This document shows positions 57,214 to 64,000 of a DNA stretch of 64,000 nt, in pieces. The stretch covers positions 496,001 through 560,000 of the forward strand of contig VNKQ01000016.1 of assembly GCA_016508695.1 (NCBI GenBank), given 5' to 3'. Every line of letters begins with the position of its first letter. The stretch's first letter is position 1. The position numbers were made by a program, and so were the translations under genes. Under the pieces are notes generated by a model. It saw nothing but the letters and a program-made list of their open reading frames with translations, had not been told where the DNA came from and did no database searches. Source of the stretch: Hyphodiscus hymeniophilus. Lineage: Eukaryota > Ascomycota > Leotiomycetes > Helotiales > Hyphodiscaceae.

Positions 57214-57956
57214 TGTAATTTGTGAACTTCTTTTCTTCTCAGATCTAGATCATCAGCAAAACAATCAACGCGTTGTAGACATTTCATAAGCTACAACCAC
57301 TGTGTTTTCACGCATCTCTCACACTTTGATAAACACTCGGAATAAGTTTTATCGCCGATCGGACCGCTACGGCCGCTAGCGTATTTTGATGGTCCAACGC
57401 TGATTCTTACTACAGATACGCCCTGCATCAAAGCTTTTCAGTATGGAATGTCCTATCAGTCCTATCCAAGTGTCTGGATTGCATGACACCCATGCATATA
57501 GTGACCGTACTTGACAGCTCAGCCATTTGCTAACATTCCAAAGTGTCTCCTGCCTGGGAAGCTGCACTCCTGCGCTTCACCTTTATGACATTGGTCACGT
57601 GGGCATCCAACCTTGGTGTATTCAGTACGTACCTTACCTACCAATCCTCCCACTCTAGAACTCTACTGTTCCACTATTCTCCAATCTCTCAACTGATATA
57701 TCATACGGTGGGAGCAACATTTTATTGACTACGATTCTAGCAATTTTCGTGATCATACATTTTGGTTTGAAGTTCGCCAGACCCCGTCGTTAAGGTAAGT
57801 CGCTTCAGCAGCCAATAAGCCGGCATGATCCACCCGCTCCACCTAGCGCTCTTTTCCTCGCACACAAGCTCTTTTCTCACAAGAAACTCACGACTAACAC
57901 GACAATCGACAGTTCGACCACTTCAACCATCTTCTTGACCCTGCGCCGCCGTCAAG
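57214..57956. other. Divergent intergenic region, CTF8/RPS6
   Basis: About 740 bases. CCAAT occurs near 57812, and the last 120 bases before RPS6 are CT-rich (CTCTTTTCTCACAAG), typical of ribosomal-protein leaders. No ORF is convincing. Confidence 0.5.
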
Positions 57957-59048
57957 ATGAAGTTGGTGAGTACCCCTTGTCAACATATACCATGAGGATC
58001 ATCTGCTAACCCCTCTCTGTTGATAGAACGTCTCCTTCGTATGTATCCTCGAAATCTTCCTATACCGCGACTACAACTGACTCCCACAACAGCCTGCCAA
58101 TGGCAGCCAGAAGCTTATTGAGATCGAAGATGAGAGAAAGTTGCGTGTATTCATGGACAAGAGGTACGATAGCGGCTCGAAATCAGCGACTGAACACGAA
58201 TTTTGACGATACATACAGAATGGGCGCCGAGGTCCCAGGTGACAGCGTTGGTGATGAGTTCAAGGGTTATATCTTCAAGATTACCGGTGGCAACGACAAG
58301 CAAGGTTTCCCGATGAAGCAAGGTGTTATGCATCCTACTCGTGTCCGACTACTCCTTGGCGAAGGTCACTCATGCTACCGTCCTCGCCGCACTGGTGAGC
58401 GCAAGCGCAAGTCTGTCCGTGGCTGCATCGTTGCTATGGATCTCTCTGTTCTCGCTCTCTCCATCGTCAAGCAAGGCGATAGTGATATCCCCGGTGTCAC
58501 TGACGTGGTTCACCCCAAGCGTCTTGGTCCCAAGCGTGCCACGAAGATCCGCAAGTTCTTCGGTCTCACCAAGGATGACGATGTACGTACCCCAACATAC
58601 ATCGTGTATCGCCTGTACACCTTCCTATCAAATCTTGCCTCTCCCCCGAGTGGGGAAGTTGTAGGATGGAAGACGTTTGTACAGAGTGTGAGAAGTTCAA
58701 ATTGCTAACGAAGTTCTGTTTGATGATTTTAGGTCCGCAAGTTCGTTATCCGCCGTGAGGTTCAACCTAAGGGTGAGGGCAAGAAGCCATATACCAAGGC
58801 TCCCAAGATCCAACGTCTCATTACTCCTCAACGTCTTCAACACAAGCGCCATCGCATCGCATTGAAGCGCCGCAACGCAGAGAAGACCAAGGATGCTGCC
58901 GTACGCTTCTCCCATATGATTTCTCCAAATATGAAGCTAATGAGATCAACAGAACGAATATGCTGCTACCCTCGCCAAGCGTGTCCACGAAGCCAAGGCC
59001 CAGAAGGCTGATCTCCGTAAGCGACGTGCTTCTTCTATGCGCAAGTAG
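57957..59048 (+). CDS. 40S ribosomal protein S6 (eS6)
   Basis: Small-subunit protein and classic target of TOR-pathway kinases. Six exons (57957-57965, 58027-58038, 58093-58163, 58219-58582, 58733-58900, 58953-59048) sum to 720 bases, 239 residues. The first coding exon is 9 bases (MKL) and the second only 12 (NVSF); all junctions keep frame. The protein reads MKLNVSFPANGSQKLIEIED and continues EVPGDSVGDEFKGYIFKITG, RRTGERKRKSVRGC and PKRLGPKRATKIRKFFGL. It ends LRKRRASSMRK, carrying the conserved phosphorylation site (RRASS). Identity is certain; the microexon structure is inferred from the protein match and splice consensus. Confidence 0.97.
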
Positions 59049-60041
59049 ATTGGGTGTTTCCGTTTTCACAAGTGCAATTGGGAAGCTCTTCGGGTATGAC
59101 ATGATAAGCATTGATGGTATGGGATGTTCGTTGGTCTGTCAGCTCACCGGATCTCATAAACCACCAGCAATCACACGGTTCAGACTATCCTGTTTCCTGA
59201 GATTGCTTTGAATTGAGGGCATACACTGAAAAAGCATGGCATGTAGCTAGGCGTTCATAAAAGATGCTCTTCATTTGACAATTCTGTTACGGCAGATGTA
59301 ATTGTGACTTGCTTCTATATGCTCACTCAATTTCGTCCCTTTCTGATCTTCGTTCCATACGTTCTTGGCTTGGCCGGATCTATCACGACCTTTGCTCACC
59401 CTGGGCATGATGATTCTAAGCCTCCACCACGGTACGGTTCAAGTAGCAGGTGCTCCCTGGTTCTCTTCACCTCAAGTCACGTTCCGACGTACTATTCCTT
59501 ACCGGGGTTGAGTAACATGCTCGACGCCAAAACATATTTTCAATTATGCTGAGGGTCTTGTGGCTGCTTATTTGGTGGGTTAAGGGAAGACGATATTTAC
59601 GCCCAATGTCTTCTGCCATCCACTTCGTACAAATATTTCCCTTCTTCATATCTACTGTTCCTGAGTGTATTGAGAAGCACACCAGTTCAGCATGGATATA
59701 AGTTTGCGACGAGTCCTCTTCCAAAGCTTTCAGTGATCAACATCTGCCTTCCTAGACATTTTGGACCGGTAAAATCAAACATAGGGAGATATTCTTTGAC
59801 GCTTCAAAATTGGAGTCTTTGGGAACAGGACACTGCGATATTCTTCCCGGGAATCTCAAACGTACAGCTACGAAATTTCAGGATATATAATAGCAATATC
59901 ACAACCTCTCAAAAAACAAATACCAATGCTGTGATGTTGGTTTAAAACCGATTTCCGTTATGCATGGCACCCATATCCGAACCAAACGCCACCAATGCAC
60001 ACGCGCTGCTCAGTCCCTCACGTCTTCAACCTCGTGTGTAT
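59049..60041. other. Intergenic, convergent 3' ends
   Basis: About 1 kb between the 3' ends of RPS6 and the PRPP synthetase. Short ORFs only; no tRNA or other RNA gene was recognised. Confidence 0.5.
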
Positions 60042-61174
60042 CTAATCCGTGGGTGCATGCGTAAATAAGAAACTCACACTCTCTCCGTTATGCGTCCTTC
60101 GAATCGCCTCAGCAAGTGTAGGACTGATATCCATGACCCTTAACCGATCACACTGATCAACCTTGCCTTGCAATGGTACCGTATTTGTCACCACTACTCT
60201 ACTCAATTTGCTCTTGTTCAGATTCTCTATCGCATTCCCGCTCAGGATTCCATGTGTGACGATTGCGACTACCTGTCGAGCTTTGTGGGCCATGACCGTC
60301 TCGGCGGCTTTGACGAGCGTACCGCAAGTGTCCGCCATGTCGTCTACAAGGATAGCGATCTTGTTCTCGACGTCACCAACGAGCACCATACGTGACACTT
60401 CGTTTGGACGAGCGCGTTCTTTGTGGATGAGGGCGAAACCGAGGTCAAGGCGGTCTGCAATGGATGTCGCTCTGTGCTCAAATCAGCTGTTGTTACTCTC
60501 CTATTCTGCTTCAAGTAATGCTCCAGCAAAGCCGAGATATTGCATGGCCGAGAACCTTGCAAGAGAAAGAGGGCAACCAACCTCTTAGCACCCCCAGCAT
60601 CTGGACTGACAACCACACAATCCTGTACCTTCAAGTTCTCCCTAATCCACCTTAGCGTACTCGGCTCCGCATACAAATTATCAACTGGCACATTGAAGAA
60701 CCCTTGAATCTGCGACGCATGCAAATCCATTGTAATAACGTGGTTGCAGCCCGCCGTCTGCAGCATATTCGCAATCAGCTTTGCCGAGATCGGAGCTCGA
60801 GACTTGTCCTTCTTGTCTTGCCGTGCGTAGGGGAAATTCGGGATCACAGCTGTGATACGGCGCGCTGAGGCAGTCTTGCAGGCGTTGATCATTATCAGGA
60901 GCTCCATGAGTCCGTCGTTGATATCGCCTGGGGCAGTGGATTGTAGGATGAACACTGGAGGCGAGCTATTAGACTGGTGGCTTGGTAGAAGTGAAAGGTA
61001 AGGGCATATACCATCTTCATCTCGCACGCTTTCTCCTACTGTGACACTTGTCTCCTGGTTCGAATAGTTCAGGCTCATCGTCTTTGCCAACTCGATTCCC
61101 AGTCTGTCCGCTACCAGCTTCGCCAGCTGAGGATGGCTGTTGCCAGTGAGCAACTTAATCGAATTGGTCGCCAT
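60042..61174 (-). CDS. Ribose-phosphate pyrophosphokinase (PRPP synthetase)
   Basis: Transfers pyrophosphate from ATP to ribose 5-phosphate, feeding purine, pyrimidine, histidine, tryptophan and NAD synthesis. Three exons from the ATG at 61174: the first ends VGESVRDEDG, the second spans FILQSTAPGDINDGLMELLI to VVVSPDAGGAKR, the third begins ATSIADRLDLGFALIHKERA. About 320 residues. Functional motifs are complete: the catalytic flexible loop region PNFPYARQDKKDKSRAPISA, the metal-binding MDLHASQIQGFF, and the PRPP-binding loop AILVDDMADTCGTLVKAAE. The sequence RPNEVSRMVLVGDV is typical of the fungal/animal catalytic-type subunits without the insertions of yeast Prs1 or Prs5. Introns (60470-60590 and around 60960-61010) were set by frame and motif continuity. 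Confidence 0.96.
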
Positions 61175-61934
61175 CTTCGTAAGTATTAGTTGTCTCAGCC
61201 TCTCTGTTGTGTATCCCCTAGCTTCCTCCTGCTTCGCACAGGCTTTATTCGTGGAAACCTTCCGTTCTTTTGGGTTTGGAGCAAGCAGAAGAGACTCGGG
61301 CGATCAAAAAATATCATGTACGTGCAAAGCAGGCGAGTCTGACTGACTGAAGGACTCTTAGTGGTGGCTGTGCTATGTTCGATCGTCAATTGCGGTTACT
61401 CATTCTTGATGCTGAGTTGTAAAATAATTTCTGCGGGGCCATTGGCGGGGTTGTGCTCATCACGTGCACTTTTGTCGCCTAGGGGATGCATATCACAGAC
61501 GTGATAATAGCGACAAAAATCTCAACTCGAGTTGTAAGAAACTCTTGTAATTCCGCAACGAGCGCATTTCATTCTCTAGGCAGGTTTCAGTGTGCAAAGT
61601 ATGATGGAGTGATTGCCAGCTATTTATTTTACACAAACATCTCCCTTAGGAGTTATGATGCAGACCAAAGTACCCCATTGGTTTGCTTTCCATGATGAGC
61701 TCGTGACAACCTGCACTTCGCCACAAACCCACCATTTCCAACCCAAATCACAAGAGCCCAAATCATGCATTTTCTGCAAATCATTATCCCCTTATGCACA
61801 CCCGCTCCATGTGCTTCTAAGGAGCACCATGCCTCAAATACACCTTATAAAGAAGACCTCAAAGCTCTGACGCCAGTAAATGCTGATCAAAGGTTGGTGA
61901 TGCATGATACCGAAAATGGAAAGAGATGCACATT
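61175..61934. other. Intergenic, promoter of the PRPP synthetase
   Basis: About 760 bases upstream of PRPP synthetase and downstream of the HECT gene. A CACGTG lies near 61460. A 79-codon plus-strand ORF beginning at 61765 overlaps the HECT 3' end antisense and is not supported. Confidence 0.45.
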
Positions 61935-64000
61935 CTATGCGAAGCCGAAGTATTCGCTTCCAGCAGTGATGGCAGTGAGGACGTGTTGGCGAAGTCCCTC
62001 ATAGCTCTCGTACTCAGGAAGATCAAGCTCTAATCATCATTAGCATCAAGACTTGTCGTCAACGGAGCTTTTCACTTACGGTTAAAGCATGTGTGTGAGC
62101 TTGGAAGTCTCTCCTTGTTACCATAATCGCGATGGATGTTGAATCGACTGAAGCCGTTCATACCCTCAAGTTCCTTAAATCCGTTGAGAGGTACTTTGCT
62201 AGTTCCTGTGACAAATTGAAGCAATTTGGCACGTTCTTCCTTGTCAAATGAACGGACGGCTCGCCAGAACCATTGGATCTGTGGAGAAGAAGCGGAATAG
62301 TTGTGGTATTCTGTGTTGACCTTCCAGTCGTCGACATCAACCTCCGGTAGACCCGAGATGAGCAACTCCAATTCTTGTTCGTTGAAGATTTGGACGAGAT
62401 CGGCGGGAATGATATCATGGAAACCTGTTACTGTTAGATTTAAGCGCTGGGTATTTGGAGATTATCAATTACCCTTCAAGAATTCATCCAACTGTTCCTT
62501 GACAGATCCAGTGAGCTTCCACTCAACCATCAAGCGGACGTACTCATGCTTATTTTCGTCGGTGACTGGGATATTGCGGCCATTTGGAATGAAATCAATT
62601 GTCTCGACGACTCCGAACTTGTCATTATCAACAGAGAAGGTCTCGGTGATAATATCGGTGATATCGTTCTCGAGCATCCAGACTAAGGATTTATAGTAAT
62701 CCGGATCGAGTGATTCCATATCCTTGACCGACACAGCCTTCCCCAAGATGCGCTTGTACACAGCCCGGCTGAAATGGCAGTCCAAAACCCGATTTTCGTA
62801 GAGTGCCTTGCCAATGATGCGACCAATGAACTTGAAAAACATCAGATGCTCTTCGTTGACGCTACTGAGTTGATTTGGATGAAAAGTTGTACGATCGGAA
62901 GACACAGGAATGAACAGCGCGTATCCTGGGTCAAACATCTGTCGGGAGAGGACCTGGAACCATTCACGTGTGACACCACCGGCATCGACGCCTTCTTCAC
63001 CGTGGAAGCGAATACTTAGCTTGCCATACTTCATCTGATCGCCAGTTTGGAAGTATAGAGACTTGAACGAATCATGGAAGACCTGGTCTCGACGAACGGA
63101 GAGTTGGAGAGGAGGGAATGATTGACGTGTTGCCGAGTTCTTGGTGTGGATGCTTCGGCTGAAGTAATTGCGCTTGTTGTCGAATTCAAGGACCTTTGGA
63201 TTCTTCACCAACAGGGAAAAGGTTCCCGACATAAGTTTGGGGGTATGGCGCACAAGTTCATTGAGGATTTTGCGATGCTCCTCAGTAAACGTGAAGAACA
63301 AGCTCTCCATGCGGGATTCGGGAGGTGGGCTCGTAAGCATCATCTCTTTACCCAATTGAGAGCGGGCAATTGGCGCATCCTTGAGTGTGGTGTTTTTGCA
63401 GACAACCATAAGCGATTCGATGAGAGGGAGGAGAATTGTGGCAACGTTCAACAAGTGCTCTCGTTGTCTGATGGCACTAAGACAGGCACTGAGCTTCTCC
63501 CACATAGGACCAAAGGTGGAGCTGTCATAGAGAGTAGACAGAAGATCCTGCTTTTCTACTATTTGTGATGATTCGCCTTCAACGTCAACCTCCGTAGGTT
63601 TGTCTTTCTTGTCACGCTTCGGGTCGAACAGATGATCCAGTGCTGTAAGCACACGAAGTAGCTTCCCCTGCTCCGACCCGCTAGGGGAGAACTTGGCCAA
63701 AGCGACGCCTTGAATCTCAGTGCCAGTAGTTGCTTTCTGGATTGAGGGCAGCAGTTCTTCAAGATCACCCAAAATGACCTCGCCAAGTTCCTGTGCCTTT
63801 GTGATAAGTTCCCGACCAAAGACTGCCTTAGCACCAGGGATGGTAGACAAATTCTTAATAGTAGAGAGGGTCTCGCGGAAGGTTCTTGAACTACAATCAC
63901 GAGCCACAAATATGTTGATTACCAACTGAAGGTTGTGTTCTGGAACAACAGGGAAAGTAATCGGACGTTGCTTCTTATCAGGCTCCTTCGCGGTGGTTTC
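61935..64000 (-). CDS. HECT E3 ubiquitin ligase, Tom1/HUWE1 type (3' part)
   Basis: C-terminal part of a very large ligase; the 5' end lies beyond the right edge, and the frame is open to base 64000. The three exons here end with EYFGFA at 61935. Introns are short, and splicing restores LKGFHDIIPADL and TCFNQLDLPEYESYEGL. Seen in order: an armadillo-like helical lead (VINIFVARDCSSRTFRETLS), a linker with the pre-HECT region FFTFTEEHRKILNELVRHTP, and the full HECT domain. The latter has the N-lobe FHGEEGVDAGGVTREWFQ, the C-lobe WFWRAVRSFDKEERAKLLQF and the thioester site LPSSHTCFN with the catalytic Cys. The sequence matches the Tom1/HUWE1 class better than Rsp5 or Ufd4; the protein should exceed 3000 residues. 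Confidence 0.95.

Noticed and set aside
1..64000. Transposons, CRISPR arrays or strong RIP signatures
   Set aside because: No transposase or reverse-transcriptase fragments, terminal repeats, regular spacer arrays or extended TpA-rich degenerate tracts were seen on reading both strands.

Overview
The window reads as nuclear DNA of a filamentous ascomycete (Pezizomycotina; a leotiomycete would fit, but that is only an impression). The genes are monocistronic, on both strands, and broken by short GT-AG introns of about 45-75 bases. Gene families typical of these fungi are present: Zn2Cys6 regulators, RTA1, FLR1-type and TRI12-type transporters, aminoadipate-pathway homocitrate synthase and a ro-3/p150 dynactin. 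I see no complete tRNA or rRNA gene, transposon, prophage or CRISPR array.

Layout. 0-13 kb is mostly accessory: a GPR1/FUN34/YaaH acetate-type transporter divergent from a Zn2Cys6 regulator, a small unknown protein, a GFA/CENP-V zinc protein, an FLR1/MDR1-type MFS pump and an RTA1 membrane protein. 14-25 kb holds GET2, homocitrate synthase, a predicted secreted SET-domain protein, a 2-oxoglutarate dioxygenase, a small secreted protein and UreG. 25-35 kb holds a 924-residue disordered protein, peptidyl-tRNA hydrolase 2, and the divergent pair TSR1/UTP7, both needed for 40S subunit assembly and sharing a 240-base promoter with an RRPE-like motif. 35-44 kb is accessory again: a GPI-anchor-like surface protein, a TRI12-type MFS pump, a 2.7-kb stretch without a convincing gene, and a fungal N-terminal/ubiquitin-like-domain protein. 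45-64 kb is mainly housekeeping: p150 dynactin, a VOC protein, a lineage-specific unknown, a cupin with an apparently damaged splice donor, CTF8 divergent from RPS6, a PRPP synthetase, and the 3' end of a giant HECT ubiquitin ligase (Tom1/HUWE1 type) that runs off the right edge.

Functional links are modest. TSR1, UTP7 and RPS6 all serve the small ribosomal subunit. Homocitrate synthase carries Gcn4/CpcA-type sites and ureG carries paired GATA sites, which fits amino-acid and nitrogen control. No multi-gene system without precedent stands out. The most unusual items are the SET protein with a signal peptide, the cupin GA-AG intron, a 12-base microexon in RPS6, recurrent ATCACGTGAT palindromes in long intergenic regions, and two cryptic coding candidates (52.4-53.0 kb and 55.4-55.6 kb). 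Exon boundaries were inferred by eye from reading frame and splice consensus.
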